Source: Leptidea sinapis (lineage: Eukaryota; Arthropoda; Insecta; Lepidoptera; Pieridae). From it: a DNA stretch of 64,000 nucleotides. The notes under the pieces are model-generated. The model saw only the letters and a list, made by a program, of their open reading frames with translations. It was not told the origin of the DNA and did no database searches. This document shows positions 10,729 to 21,829 of this stretch, piece after piece. How positions within the stretch are numbered: position 1 is the first letter of the stretch; each line of letters begins with the position of its first letter. The DNA lies in assembly GCF_905404315.1 (NCBI RefSeq), contig NC_066288.1, forward strand, positions 7,402,501-7,466,500, read 5' to 3'. The position numbers were made by a program, and so were the translations under genes.

Positions 10729-13469
10729 CACGGATGAGTAAAAAAATAAGGACTCCGTGTCATCTTACATAACAGTGAGGCACCAAAACAAGCCGGTAAA
10801 CGTGTAAATAGATAGCCCCACGCATACACTTCCACTAATACAAGCTGATCGACCGCCATTATGAGATTTGCCATCGTCTGTGACAGATCAGTTTGCGTCG
10901 CAATAAAATATTTTAAAAATGCTGTAGTGCGATGTGAAATAGCGTAAAAACAATAATATAAGAGTATTTGTGGATATATGATTACTTGTTTGCGGAGCCT
11001 ACTAGAATATCTAAGACTAGCGCCACGTGTATTGACAATATATTCACTGACATTATTCCAATAAGCAAATGTATTATTAGTAAATTAGACTCGGACCATT
11101 TTGGTCAACTAATAAATATTAAAGACATCAGATCTGTTTTGAAAAAACAAGTTAAATAAGTACTTCTGTAACAAACTATCGTTTAAATCAATTGAAAAAT
11201 TGCCTCAGTTCCAATTCTCCATTCCTACCTTAACCTAACTTGGATGCCAATGCAATGTACAACACATTTTTTGAATCATTTACTAAACTGTTTAACTCTC
11301 TTTTCATTTCAAAATCTTTTTTTCCAAAAAATACTTTATCTTTTAATGACTGGGCTTTCGTCGATTTACAGAAACGTAGACAAACATTGTATAACTTATA
11401 TGAAGAGAGGCGATTTAATACAAGTGCAAAATTTAAAAATTATATTAAAGATTGTAAATTACCTAAGTCTCACAATAAAAGTTTAAAGATTTAAGATAGC
11501 AATGAAAAAATAGAAACAACTTGGAAATTATAAATGAGGAGATCGGTAAAATAAATAAGAAAAATAATGAGTTCAAATTAAAGATTGGTAACAGAAATAT
11601 AAAAACAGATTCTGAAATCGCAGATACATTTGAAAAGTTTTTTACTGATATACCGGTCTCTACGACAAAATATCTAAATTCCTCATGTATATCTGCAATG
11701 AAACTGCTACAGAAAAACGTATCTTTATGTAATACAAACTTTAAAATTAAGCATGTTGATCGCATAGAGATTATTAAAACGTTTAGACTAATTAGCGTTA
11801 AGAAAACTAAAGATCTCTGGTGAATCTCTGTTAACGTAGTGAAATCTGTCATTGATATTGTAGTCACAGACTTAGCTTTAATTTTCAATAAGAGTGTAGA
11901 TTGCGGTATATTTCCAAACCTAATGAAACAGAGCAAGATCACTCCTCTACTTAAGTCGGGAGATAAAACTGAACCCACCAATTTGAGACCCATATCAGTA
12001 CTACCAACCTTTAGCAAGATTTTCGAAAAAATTATGTTAATGCATTTAATTAACCATTTTTACAATAATAACCTCATGCATAATAAACAATATGGGTTTA
12101 CTCAAGGTCTTTCAACCACAGATGCTAGTATCGAGTTAATAAGAAATATTTTGGATGCTTGGGATGCGTTAGGAGTCTTTTGTGATTTATCCAAGGCATT
12201 CGACTGCAACCATCATGAACCTTACCTAAAAAAATTTACCACTATGGGGTTACAGATGTTTCTCTAGAAATTCTTTAAAAGATCTTTCTCTTTCAATTCA
12301 AAGAAAAGACATTAATGGAAAAAGATCAACTGGCTCTATAATATCCGCAGGGCTCAATATTGGGTCCTTTTATGTTCCTGGTTTACGTCAATAATTTACC
12401 ATATCTTATTCAAAATAAACATGATATTATACTGTTTGCTGACGATACATCTTTGTCATTTAAAATAAAACGCCAGCAAAAAAAATTCTATCAGGTTGAC
12501 GATGACATTCCTGAAGTAGTAAATTGGTTTAATGTTAATAACTTACTTATAAACGAAAGGAAAACAAAATGAATAAGGTTTACACTTCCAAATATAAAGC
12601 ACCAACCAACATCTATAAAAATTAATAATGACAAACTTGATGTAAGTAGTAGAAACGGCAATATTCCTAGGCATTACATTAGACTTTTAGCTACAACGGG
12701 GTGCTCATAAAAAAAACTTATGTAATCGACTTAGCTCTGCAGTATTTGCGATAAAAAAAATTAAGCAGCTGACAGATGTTGAAACGGCTAGACTTGTATA
12801 TTTCAGCTACTTTCATAGTGTCATGTCTTACGGAATTATATTGTGGGGTAGGGCTGCAGATATTGAAAACATATTTGTGCTGCAGAAAAGAGCAATTCGA
12901 GTAGTCTATAAAATGCGTTCAAGGGATTCATTGAGAGAAAAGTTTAGTGAAATTAATATTATGACAGTACACTGTCAGTCCATATACGAGAACCTCCTAT
13001 GACCTATAAGCTCATAAACATATTAGCCAATTTAAAAAGAATAGTGATGTACATAGTGTCAATACTCGAAACAAACATAAACTCGCAATTCCATCTACTA
13101 GGCTCCGTAAAATTGCTAAATCTTTTGAAGTGGATTCTGTTATATTTTATAATAAACTCCCAAATGATATTAAAATATTACCTATTAAAAAATTTTAATG
13201 TATCGTAAAAAATAAATAAACATCTAAGGCCTATTATAATGTGAAAGATTATTTGAATGATAAAGATAGTTTGAATTAATGTTCTAAATTTTGTTAATGA
13301 ATATTGTTATACTCATTTGAATGCTATTGTAACTTTTGTAGTTCATTCTGACTTGCACTAAATAACTTAAAGTTTTACAGTGAAGAGAAAAGTAAAGATT
13401 TTTTTGACTTTGACATTGACTTTAAGGGAGAAAAAAATGTGTAACTGGTACTTTTTTTACTAGGCCGTG
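10729..13469 (-). mobile_element. MITE-F copy split by a LINE, 9-bp target duplication
   Basis: The left end CACGGATGAGTAAAAAAATA is at 10729 and the right end TTTTTTTACTAGGCCGTG finishes at 13469. The host sequence ATGTTCAGT lies on both sides (10720-10728 and 13470-13478), a perfect 9-bp target-site duplication that fixes the ends. MITE sequence runs to about 10986 and resumes at about 13424 (tttaagggagaaa). The 2.4 kb between is a LINE-A insertion. Confidence 0.75.
10987..13423 (+). pseudogene. LINE-A retrotransposon (Jockey/CR1-like), decayed
   Basis: It is inserted in MITE-F. It opens with an endonuclease C-terminal remnant (LFAEPTRISKTSATCIDNIF at about 10986-11045). A linker and the reverse transcriptase follow: 11839-12267 carries LLKSGDKTEPTNLRPISVLP and DLSKAFDC, and 12345-12572 carries PQGSILGPF and the catalytic FADDT at about 12435-12449. 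The thumb/C-terminal region (LTDVETARLVYFSYFHSVMS) lies at 12700-13290. Stops and frameshifts (near 11159, 11823, 12267 and 12572) make it inactive. The 3' end is TTTGACTTTGACATTGAC. A complete element would also have an ORF1 and a full endonuclease, so this copy is 5' truncated. The clade is inferred from motifs. Confidence 0.75.
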
Positions 13470-14140
13470 ATGTTCAGTATATTTTATTAAAATAATTGTG
13501 TTGAAAAAATTAATAATTTTAGGTAAAGTTATTGTAAGTTATTTTTAAAATGATAGATAATGTGATATGTTCTTACGTGCGTAATCAACAGTTTTTACAT
13601 ATATAATAATAACTTTGATAACACCACAAAAAAGTTAATTAAATGCGATTTTCATAAATATATATTTATGATAAATTGGATTACGATGACTTCAGAGCAC
13701 AGTGTTTGAAATGTATAATTTGTTATTATAATATTTATAAACATAATTATTCTGTCGTTTCGTAACGTATACCACCAGCTCAACCGGTTTTGATGATATT
13801 TTGTTTGCCTCTTTGATTTGTCTCTGGGTTTAAATTAATACGACACTCGGTAGGTTATGCTGAGATTTGGCTCTAGATTTTTTAAATATTTTACTGACAG
13901 AAGATTAATTTTATAAATTAAAATTCTCTGGGGAAGACTTAAGATTATGAAACTTTTAAATAAAATACTTTTTTAAGGATTCAAACGCGTATCATTGAAA
14001 TGGTATTTTAACATTAGGTTGATTTGATTTGATTCATTTGATTTTCAGGGGGAAACTTTCATAAATTACAAGCTAGTATTGTTAAGCAACGGTTGGGCAG
14101 GATGTATGTCCGGCCCGTTACCATTCTTTTTTGGATTAGT
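13470..14140. other. unannotated AT-rich stretch
   Basis: After the MITE-F target duplication there is about 670 bases with no recognisable gene or element. Confidence 0.3.
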
Positions 14141-14141
14141 T

Positions 14142-14550
14142 TTTCCAAATATCTAATTGAAAATTAATTAAAATCCATCCTAAAAAAATCCTAGTCATAA
14201 AATCATTTTTAATTTGAAATTTTAGTAAGTAATTTGAGTTAAATAGTATGAAAATACCTGTGTGTAACGGCGAAAATTGTTTTCTTGCAGCAGTTTTACG
14301 ATATATACTGATATAAAGCTGTTTTAGTTTATTTATACATTAGTTTGTCCAAATAAAAGGCATGAAATGGCATTTATTTTTTAAATAATTGAAAATAAAT
14401 CAAAAACCATCCTGACATAATACTTAGCCATAAAATCATTTTTAATTTTAAATTTTAGGAAGTAATTCGAGTTAAATAATAAAAAATACCTGTGTATAAT
14501 AGCGAAAATTGTTTTCTTGGAAGCAGCTTTACGATATATCAGCTGTTAAA
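14142..14550 (+). repeat. two-copy tandem duplication
   Basis: Unit 1 (about 14142-14325) and unit 2 (about 14372-14550) share, in order, 'ataaaatcatttttaattt', 'agtaatt-gagttaaata', 'aatacctgtgt' and 'gcgaaaattgttttcttg', ending 'tttacgatatat'. They are clearly diverged, so the duplication is old. Non-coding. Confidence 0.55.
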
Positions 14551-14639
14551 CTTAATGTTCATGCTGCTATTAAGACAGTGATGAGGAATAATTTTAAGGT
14601 CAGTATTACGTAAGGTCTCACATTATTCAAAGTGATAAG

Positions 14640-15105
14640 CTTAAATTTATTTATTTATTTATTTATCAGTTTTATTTACAACTTACAATAATACACACAA
14701 ATATAAAAAGTGGAACTAAAAACTACTAAATGTAGCGATTACTCACAAATAAACACAGCATGCACAGAAATAATTAATTTTAAGAAATAGAATAAGTTAA
14801 AAATTAAACAGTTTTTTTAAATGAATAAATGAGTTGGTTACATACTTACACAGTTACATTAATTTTCCAATTATAACATTATTAAAGATTACCAAGGTTG
14901 GTGCAAATGGTTTTGTGGAATTTGGCTAAGGAATCAGCAAATGTGTAAATATCAGCTATGCCATAAATTAAAATTTTACGTAACCGTGGGACTGGGGAAT
15001 TGGTACATAGGATCGCTCGACGAAGTGGAGGACAAAGTGGAGTAATAGGCTTACGTGGAATTTTTAGTGGTACTCTTAGACTAAATTTATTTAGCATTTT
15101 GTGGC
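14640..15105 (-). mobile_element. possible 3' end of another LINE
   Basis: A minus-strand frame from about 15105 to 14882 ends in FADSLAKFHKTICTNLGNL, followed by about 230 bp of UTR-like sequence and an (ATAA)n tail at 14643-14665. The tail on one side and the abrupt junction with LINE-A at about 15108 suggest a retrotransposon 3' end. I cannot name the family. Confidence 0.3.
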
Positions 15106-15107
15106 AT

Positions 15108-15905
15108 TCTAAATATGTACTCCTTGAAGGATTGGCGAATAGGCTTAGTTCTGTAACATATGCGGTTAAGAAAATTAGACGGTTAACTGACATAGATACG
15201 GCGAGATTAGTATACTTTAGTCATTTTCATAGTATTATGTCCTATGGTAAATTGTTATGGGGCAGTACGGCCGATATTAATACCATCTCTGTGCTGCAGA
15301 AGAGTGCTATTCGCGCGATTTATAACCTAGGTCCTAGAGAATCATTAAGAGAAAAATTTAAAGAAATAAACATTTTGACTGTTGCTTCTCAATACATTTT
15401 TGATAATGTTCTGTATGTTCATAAGCACATTGAGGAATTCTCTAGAAACTGTGACATTCATAATGTTAACACGAGGAACAAACATAAACTTGTTTTACTC
15501 ACTACTCGGTTGGGTCGAGTTAGTAAGTCTTTTATTGGGCGATGTATATGCTTCTACAATATGATCCCAGAAAATGCGCAGAACAAATGTGTTACGAAAT
15601 TTAAAAGAATTGTTAAAAAACGTTTGTGTTGGAAAGGTTATTATAGCATAAACGATTTTCTTAATGACACCACGGATGGGAATAAAGCGAACACCCTCAG
15701 GCTCTTTAATTATAAATGTTTATTGTGCGATATCACATTGTAATCCATATTTTATATAAAAAAAAAGCCCGCTGAGTTTCTTGCGCCCATTCTTCTCGGG
15801 TCTGGGGCGGTCTCTTTTGAATGGTGGTGGTAGTTTTTGTATTCAAAATGTGATTATGAATCCTATATTGAATAAAAATATTTGAACTTGAATTTGTAAA
15901 TTTTG
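15108..15905 (+). pseudogene. LINE-A 3' end, 5' truncated
   Basis: An open frame runs to a stop at 15743 and encodes the thumb and C-terminal part of the LINE-A reverse transcriptase. It contains LTDIDTARLVYFSHFHSIMS, LQKSAIRAIYNLGPRESLRE, RNKHKLVLLTTRLGRVSKSF and GYYSINDFLNDTTDG. The 3' UTR begins with 'cccgctgagtttcttgcgcc' and ends near 15900 in 'ttgaataaaaatatttgaac'. The frame is unusually intact for this window, but the catalytic fingers/palm are missing, so it is dead. The first about 36 codons of the continuous frame upstream of 15108 are not LINE-like. Confidence 0.7.
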
Positions 15906-16179
15906 AAACAGAATATGGCACACAAACTTACAAAACAAGGATGAGTCATACGAACCTGCGTATATACTATACACCCACCGTCATCGAAGACGAAGGCAAG
16001 GTCCCCCGTCTGTCAGTTTGATTTTAATATCTTCTTTTAATTTTCCCTTAGCGTGCAGCCAGGCCGAGGTTTGAGACTCGCAGGAGAGGTTTTCTCGCTA
16101 TGGGTACGCTTGCAGTAAGCTGCAAGGCTATTTTGAGCTGCCAGCTATAAAGTCAATGAAAACAAAGTTTGAAACTAGA

Positions 16180-16565
16180 TCATTGTGTGTTCGACTATGT
16201 GTATATGCGGAGCGAATGGTTTGCCGGCATGACAATTAAGCGGGATCTCTGTGTGTCTGTGTATTGCGTGTTCGGCTGTAGGCCGAAGCGAATTTGCTGT
16301 CGGCCTGTGTCTGTAAGTGTATGTGTCTGAGTATTGCGTGTTCAGCTGTAGGCCGGAGCGAATGTTCTGTCAGCCTGAGTCTTTGAGTGTATGAGTCTGT
16401 GAGTGTATGTGCTGTGTATTGCGAGTTCGGCTGTAGGACGGAGCGAATGTTCTGTCTGCCTGAGTCTGTGTTTTGCTTGTTCGGGTGTAGGCCGGGGCGA
16501 ATGTTCTGCCTGCGTGAGTTCTATGAGTGTTTCTGTATGTATTGCGTATTCGACTGTATGGAGAA
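16180..16565. repeat. minisatellite, five to six degenerate units
   Basis: Units of about 57-83 bp repeat the pattern 'gtattgcgtgttcggctg', then 'taggccggagcgaatgttct', then 'gcctgagtctg' with variable 'tgagtgtatg' spacers. Units start near 16180, 16259, 16331, 16414, 16471 and 16539. It is G/T rich against an AT-rich background. A plus-strand frame crosses it with a regular Cys pattern, which is a by-product of the repeat. Confidence 0.6.
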
Positions 16566-17334
16566 TTTTTTTATTATTATAAGAATTATGAGTCGCGATA
16601 GGAATTTATAATCCCGATTTTTAATTAGTAAATATGAACCAGCCACAAGTAAGGTATTGATTGAGTTAGTGTAGTAACGCCAAGTGTGCGCTAACATCTT
16701 TATATAAGTATCCTGATTTCTTATAAGAACATATTATTTAGGTACTCTTCCTTTACGTAGGTACTTTCTTCGTAACTCAAGGTCGTGTGTCTAAGTCTCT
16801 TCTCACAGTACTCGTTATTTCGTTTCATCTCGATAGATTTTCTGTTTCTCTCAGGGCGGTATTTATTTCAAGGCCCCCGAGTGACTTTTTCACATTAGCG
16901 GATGGGTGATCGCCCTCGGGTCTTTTACATTTAACCTTGGTCACCACGATTAACTTCCTTAATATCTGGATTATCCGGTTGTCGGCCAGTGCGGCCATTG
17001 CGGTCAAGCATTTGCATTTTGATTGTTTTAGATTTGTAATGTCTGATCATTTGAGCAAAAAATAAGCCCTGCTGGTTAAAACAGGAGCAGAATGTGATAC
17101 TAATGAATGCATTGCACCATCAGGTAGTCGTCTGCTTGGAAAAGATATTTTTATTAATCCTTTTCGAAGACGCCACTGTTATGTTACGAATACGGCGGCC
17201 TCTCAACTTGTGGGATAATATTTTGTGTTCTAACCTTATGCTTATTCTCATCACGATCAGTCACGTCGATCTTGAGTAAGCAGAAAGAAAAGTAAAAAGG
17301 TCTTAAATATAGTATTTGTTTAATTTATAAAAAT
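16566..17334. other. unannotated stretch
   Basis: A GC-richer patch at 16840-17010 has a 60-codon minus frame (MTAMAALADNRIIQILRKLI...) with no family I recognise. The rest shows nothing. Confidence 0.25.
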
Positions 17335-17483
17335 AAGGGTCGAGACGAGTAGGACATTCAGCTGATGGTAATTAATACGCCCTGCCCATTACAATGCAGT
17401 GCCGATTAGCACCGAGCAGGTTTATTGAAAAACCCGAAAATTCTGAGCGGCACTACAACTGCGCTCGTCACCTTGAGACTTAT
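17335..17483 (-). mobile_element. REP-S, left part of a split copy
   Basis: This is the 3' half of REP-S on the minus strand (ataagggtcgagacgagt ... caccttgagacttatg). It stops at TTATG, where LINE-B begins. The missing half continues at 18548-18728. The short TTATG/ATTATG match at the two junctions is a plausible target duplication. Confidence 0.65.
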
Positions 17484-17622
17484 GTTTTTTTTATGGAATA
17501 GCAGGACAAACGAGCGTACGGGTCACCTGGTGTTAAGTGATCACCGCCGCCCACATTCTCTTGCATCACAAGAGTGTTGCCGGCCTTTAAGGAAGGTGTA
17601 CGCGCTTTTTTTGAAGGTACCC
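17484..17622 (-). mobile_element. LINE-B 3' tail, left part of a split copy
   Basis: The reversed LINE-B tail (tttttttatggaatagcagg, then gtcacctggtgttaag, then gttgccggcctttaaggaag) stops at 'gaaggtacccatg' where LINE-A starts. The adjoining RT part of the same LINE-B continues at 18450-18547, with about 70 bp lost at the junction. Confidence 0.65.
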
Positions 17623-18449
17623 ATGAAACAATTTTCCTGGGCATTAGATTGTATGCCAGATTGCAATGGAGTCCTCAAATTTCACACTTAGTTCAGCTGC
17701 TTACGCTGTAAGAAAAGAAAGACAGCTTGCTGATGTAACTACAGCTCGTATTGTTTATTTTAGTTACTTCCACAGCATTTTGTCATATGGCATACTGCTG
17801 TGAGGTCGAGCAGCTGATATACAGTCTATATTTATACTGCAAAAAAGGGCAATTAGAAGTATTTATAATCTACGTAGCCGTGATACATTGAGAGAACTTT
17901 TCAAAAAAATAAATATAATGACGGTGCCTGGACAATATATATATGAAAATATTATGTATGCTCGAAGAAATATTAAAAATTTTGATAGAAATTGTGATAA
18001 ACATTGTTTTGATACGAGAAATAAATATAAACTAGCATGTCCAAAGTACAGATTGTCTAAAGTTAATAATTCTTTTATGGGCCTATGTATTAAATGTTAT
18101 AATAAATTACCTGAAAATATTATAAGTCTTGGTGAAAATAAGTTTAAGTTTGTTATCAAACGCATACTAACACAAAATGCGTATTATAAAAATAGAAGAA
18201 TATTTAAATGACAAAATTATTTGGAACAATAATTGTAATTTAGTGACAAAACAAAATAAATAGATGATAGGTAACAGGTATTATATGTACAATACCATCA
18301 ATGACATTTATATTTTTGACATTTTTATTGTTATTATTGTTACATTTATATTTTTACGATAATGTATTAAATTATTCTATTGTATTTATGACGTGGAAAA
18401 GTGTATTGTATATACCCACTTTCAATAAATAAAAAAATAAAATAAAAAA
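17623..18449 (+). pseudogene. LINE-A 3' end inserted in LINE-B
   Basis: Plus-strand reading from about 17625 gives a LGI.L..RLQWSPQIS block, RQLADVTTARIVYFSYFHSI, an in-frame TGA near 17803, then RDTLRELFKKINIMTVPGQY and YKLACPKYRLSKVNNSFMGL to a stop at 18211. The tail is 'aataaataaaaaaataaaat' and an A-run at about 18424-18453. It is 5' truncated and dead. It sits inside LINE-B, which itself sits inside REP-S. Confidence 0.7.
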
Positions 18450-18547
18450 AAAAGCTCCTTGAAAACCGCACTGTGGAGGACCGCCACACATCCAGATGAT
18501 GATGATGATGGATGCCTAACTTGTGGCGTGTCGTGCGAAGGTGGAAT
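18450..18547 (-). mobile_element. LINE-B RT fragment, right part of the split copy
   Basis: The reversed coding end 'gctccttgaaaaccgcactg', 'tggaggaccgccacacatcc' and 'acttgtggcgtgtcgtgcga' corresponds to the HTTRQ..LGYH..W RSTTVRF block of LINE-B. A (ATG)n run at 18495-18510 is an expansion not seen in the other copies. Confidence 0.65.
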
Positions 18548-18728
18548 TATGTTGTCAAGTCTCATTTGCCCAGTAATTTCACTAGCTACGGCGCCCTTCA
18601 GACCGAAACACAATAATGCTTACATATAACTGTTTCACGGCAGAAATAGGCGCCGTTATGGTATCTACCGGTATCCGTTGTGTATCCATAATCTAGCCGG
18701 CATCCTGTACAAAGGAGTCTGGTAAACT
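18548..18728 (-). mobile_element. REP-S, right part of the split copy
   Basis: This is the 5' half of REP-S on the minus strand: 'gtcaagtctcatttgcccag', the core complement 'cactagctacggcgccc', then 'ataatctagccggcatcctg'. It joins logically to 17335-17483. Confidence 0.65.
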
Positions 18729-18811
18729 TATACGTTAAATTCATTTTATTTTCTTTGTGATTTACACAATTATACATCGTGTATATATTATGACGGACTT
18801 ACAGAAAACAT

Positions 18812-19105
18812 AAAATTAATAATAATAATAATATTGACACACTTTTTACACAAATTATCTTGCCCCAAGTTAAGCATATATGGCCTGTTTTATGGGTTAC
18901 AAGACAATGATATATTTAATACAATATACTTACTTAAACATACATATATTCTTATAAACATACATAAATACATTTAAACATCCATGACTCGGAAACAAAC
19001 ATACATATTGATCATATAAATGCTTGCAACTACCGGGATTCGAACCCGGGACCTCTAGCTTAGTAGGTAGGATCGCTAACCACTCGGCTATACAGGTCGT
19101 ATTAA
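18812..19105 (-). mobile_element. tRNA-SINE type 1 with intact tRNA-like head
   Basis: On the minus strand it starts with a tRNA-like head (about 19100-19022) carrying an A-box-like TAGCCGAGTGGTTAGCGATC and a B-box GGTTCGAATCCCGG. A body with 'catggatgtttaaatg' and 'atacaatat' follows, and an (ATT)n tail at about 18812-18830. The tRNA-like part would be the internal RNA polymerase III promoter. It is not called as a functional tRNA because it continues directly into the repeated body shared with 8036 and 20825. Confidence 0.65.
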
Positions 19106-19340
19106 TATAACATACTACAATGTGCACAAGTTTAAATAGAAAAATACATAATAACTAAAGATCTACTAACAGTGGGTATCACCTAAATTATCTATATAGT
19201 AATATTTTTAAGCTTTTGTTATAATGAGGCTATTTTTTGATTATCTTCACGGACATTGATTTTGAATTTTAATGCAGACAGTGCAAATATATAATGGATA
19301 CAATCAAACTGTTAACAGTTGGGGATTGTAACACAAAAGT

Positions 19341-19640
19341 AACATGTTAAAGTTGGTTCCTAAAATTTTCTGACGCTTGCATCATCCGTTATTTTTTTTG
19401 GTTTCGTCGTCCATTATTAGGACAGGCAAAGGGTTCAAGCCCATACAGCCGTATTCATTATTTAATAATTAATTGTCAAAGCCAATCTTTGCAAGATTTT
19501 TGCAAAATTGTTATTTCTAAAAACGTAGAATAGCACGAGGAATAAATCATTTTAATGAAATCGTCAAAATCTTCGTTAGGCCAAAGAAGTATAACTTCTT
19601 GCGTGCATACATAAGTGCACACACACTTTTTTGGCCTATT
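19341..19640 (-). repeat. dispersed repeat, inverted relative to 61720-62010
   Basis: The segment from 'aaagttggttcctaaaattt' through 'acaggcaaagggttcaagcc' to 'aagaagtataacttcttg' is found inverted near 61720-62010. Class unknown. The palindromic 'aagaagtataacttctt' lies near one end. Confidence 0.5.
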
Positions 19641-19706
19641 TGTTCATCCCAGTATTAGTTACCACTAACAGGCCACCTTAACGGAATGTAAATTGTTGCC
19701 TCCGAT

Positions 19707-20063
19707 CACGGACAGTAAAAAAAAGAAGGTCTCCGCGCCGTGATATTAGCAAGTGAAGCACCGTAATGCTAATGTGTGTGCGGTTACGGGGGATCCTAGT
19801 TACACACTTTTTTCTACCTTAAATAATCATATGGCCACAAATACTTATATAGTATCGTTTTTACACTTTTTCACAACGCACGACGTCATTTTTAAAATAT
19901 TTTGTTGAGACGCAAAACTGATCTGTCACAGCGATGACAATTCTCCTGTAGTAGTGTAAGTGTGTGTGTGGGGCTATGTATTTAATTTAACGCTAATCTG
20001 CTTGTTTTGGTGCTTCACTGTTATATAAGGTGACACGGAGTTCTTATTTTTTACTAGTCCGTG
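19707..20063 (+). mobile_element. MITE-F copy
   Basis: The left end is CACGGACAGTAAAAAAAAGA and the right end TTTTTTACTAGTCCGTG. The body matches the other six copies ('tgatattagcaagtgaagca', 'ttttaaaatattttgttg', 'gtgtggggctatgta'). No matching flank was seen, so it has lost its duplication or been rearranged. No coding sequence. Confidence 0.65.
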
Positions 20064-20069
20064 ATTCCG

Positions 20070-20345
20070 ACATGAGAGTTCCACTTATTTCGGTCCTGTG
20101 CGATTCCACGCCAATTAATGACTTTCATATCTAGCAAGTTAGCGTTGAACCGGTCTTTCCACCGGTACTAGGGCGACCTACTGGGCGTCGGCCTTAAGTC
20201 CCGAGTACGCTTTTCTCACTTCATTATCCTCTCCCAAGCGTTCTAAGTGGCTGAGCCAGCGAAGACGTTGGGTAACTTCTCCAATAATGTTGGGCTCAAC
20301 CACGAGGTCTTCTATCTCTGCATTCTTGTGGACTCTCCATTACCT
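20070..20345 (-). mobile_element. LINE-C-like 3' coding end
   Basis: The minus strand reads QRLRWLSHLERLGEDNEVRK, later RWKDRFNANLLDMKVINWRG and AQDRNKWN, an endonuclease/reverse transcriptase C-terminus of the RTE-like type. Frames shift between these blocks. It differs from the GRRSVG subfamily elsewhere in the window. Confidence 0.55.
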
Positions 20346-20367
20346 ATTTGGAATTGCATGGTAAAAT

Positions 20368-20508
20368 ACTATACATATCGTTGAACAACAAAAAGTGTAT
20401 AAAGATAAATTATCTCATTAGTTTAGACTTTTGATAGCCGTGACTAATGTCAAAATTAGTACTTAATAGTGATAAAAACCTTATGTATATATAAACTTAT
20501 ATATTATA
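20368..20508 (+). repeat. 140-bp repeat, inverted copy at 27283-27425
   Basis: The block running 'acatatcgttgaacaacaaa' to 'gataaaaaccttatgtat' matches the reverse complement of 27283-27425 nearly throughout. Non-coding; class unknown. Confidence 0.55.
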
Positions 20509-20514
20509 TACTAA

Positions 20515-21749
20515 TACGTCTAGATGACTATGACAGCTGTGCAAACGTCGAAAAAAATTGAGTTTAGAGTTAAAGCACTTTTTACACATGACTGAATTTA
20601 GTCATCTGAATTCAGTCGTTACTCAATTAAGACAAGTATAATCGCATTCAACAAGCTAGCATCCTAAATTTAGAAATAAGAATGGTTTCTGACTGACTGA
20701 ATCATTTAGAAGCCTATTAGAAACGCATTTAGGAAGGTATAATCGCATTAAGTCACTGCTTTCAGTTGCTCGTAGCTCTTCGTGCGTGGATGACGTATCT
20801 AAGTTTTATTTAATATTCCCGAATAATAAATATAATAATCTAATTATCTTGCCCCAAACTAGGCAAAGCCTGTTCTATGGGTACAAGACAACGATATATT
20901 TAATACAATATACTTACTGAAACATACATAAATACATATAAACATACATAAATACATATAAACATCCATGACTCGGAAACAAACATCCATATTCATCATA
21001 TAATTTATTGCTCCAACCGGGATTCGAACCCGGGAATAGTAAGAGCACAATCAGTTTCAGGGATAATTTTTGTCAGCAGGGTTTGGGATAGTAAAGAACT
21101 AAATTTTAATTCTTAATAGGAATTTCCTGTTGCAATAAAACCTTAGTGTTACAGATAAAAAAAGCAAGAGCTTTTGAATAAAATGTGTTAGAAGATGTGA
21201 AGAATAATATGTCGAACGATCTCGAATCCATTCGTAGATAATTTCTGAAGTCAGCTGGATCTAAAACACCCATAATGTCCATGTTTGCGAACTTTCCGCG
21301 CAGTAACAAATATTCCTTTACTCATGTTCATCTTTTTCTTTTTTCTATTTTAATTGAGCCAATGGCCAGGGCTAGGCAAAGTCCAATTTTTTGGTGTCTG
21401 GAGTCATTATCGTATACGACACGTCCGATTTCGTCGCGCTTTAAGTGGTGAATGGTAACTGATTCAGTAACTAAATTTAAGACAGTGTTATGAGATACTT
21501 CTAATTTGTAAGTTGCTTCTGAATTTAGATGACTAAATTCAGTCAAGTGTAATAAGCGCTTAACATCTATTTTGAGCAATTCACGCACACTTACACAAAG
21601 TGTCATACATACCGCGTGTGTAAGATTGAGCTTGTCACGCACACTACAGTATTAAACCTGGTCTGTTTGGCCTGGTCTCTTTTTGTTTATTGTCTTGTTA
21701 GACAATCGATAAAAACTCTTGCTGTTGCAAGAGACTCTATCTAGACGTA
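20515..21749 (-). pseudogene. PIF/Harbinger-like transposon, decayed
   Basis: The ends are imperfect inverted repeats around TACGTCTAGATGA (20515) and a TCTATCTAGACGTA type (to 21749). TAA flanks both sides, which would suit the 3-bp TWA duplication of Harbinger, although homology with a related element at 51981 may extend past these ends. On the minus strand 21642-21328 encodes a transposase-like fragment (VRELLKIDVKRLLHLTEFSH...), and 21309-21106 includes LDPADFRNYLRMDSRSFDIL. The latter resembles the (D)..F..YxRM....FD.LL block near the N-terminus of Harbinger transposases. The catalytic part is missing and a SINE sits inside (20825-21037). Confidence 0.45.
20825..21037 (-). mobile_element. 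tRNA-SINE type 1, head truncated
   Basis: It has the same body as 18812-19105. The B-box region (CGGGATTCGAACCCGGGA on the plus strand) is kept, but the A-box half of the head is missing past 21037. It contains a short internal duplication of 'acatacataaatacatataa'. Confidence 0.6.
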
Positions 21750-21829
21750 TAAATTATCTAAGAATAAAACGTACACATCGATTTTTTTACTATATCAATC
21801 ACCATAAGTTGTCGCATGGACCAGCCATC

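Noticed and set aside
16387..16611. 74-codon Cys-rich frame
   Set aside because: The Cys pattern is produced by the minisatellite period and there is no homologous domain. Kept only as a remark.
16825..17007. 60-codon minus frame in a GC-richer patch
   Set aside because: No recognisable domain or gene context; possibly a relic of an unidentified element.
19022..19100. possible tRNA gene on the minus strand
   Set aside because: It runs into a SINE body and tail shared with two other copies.
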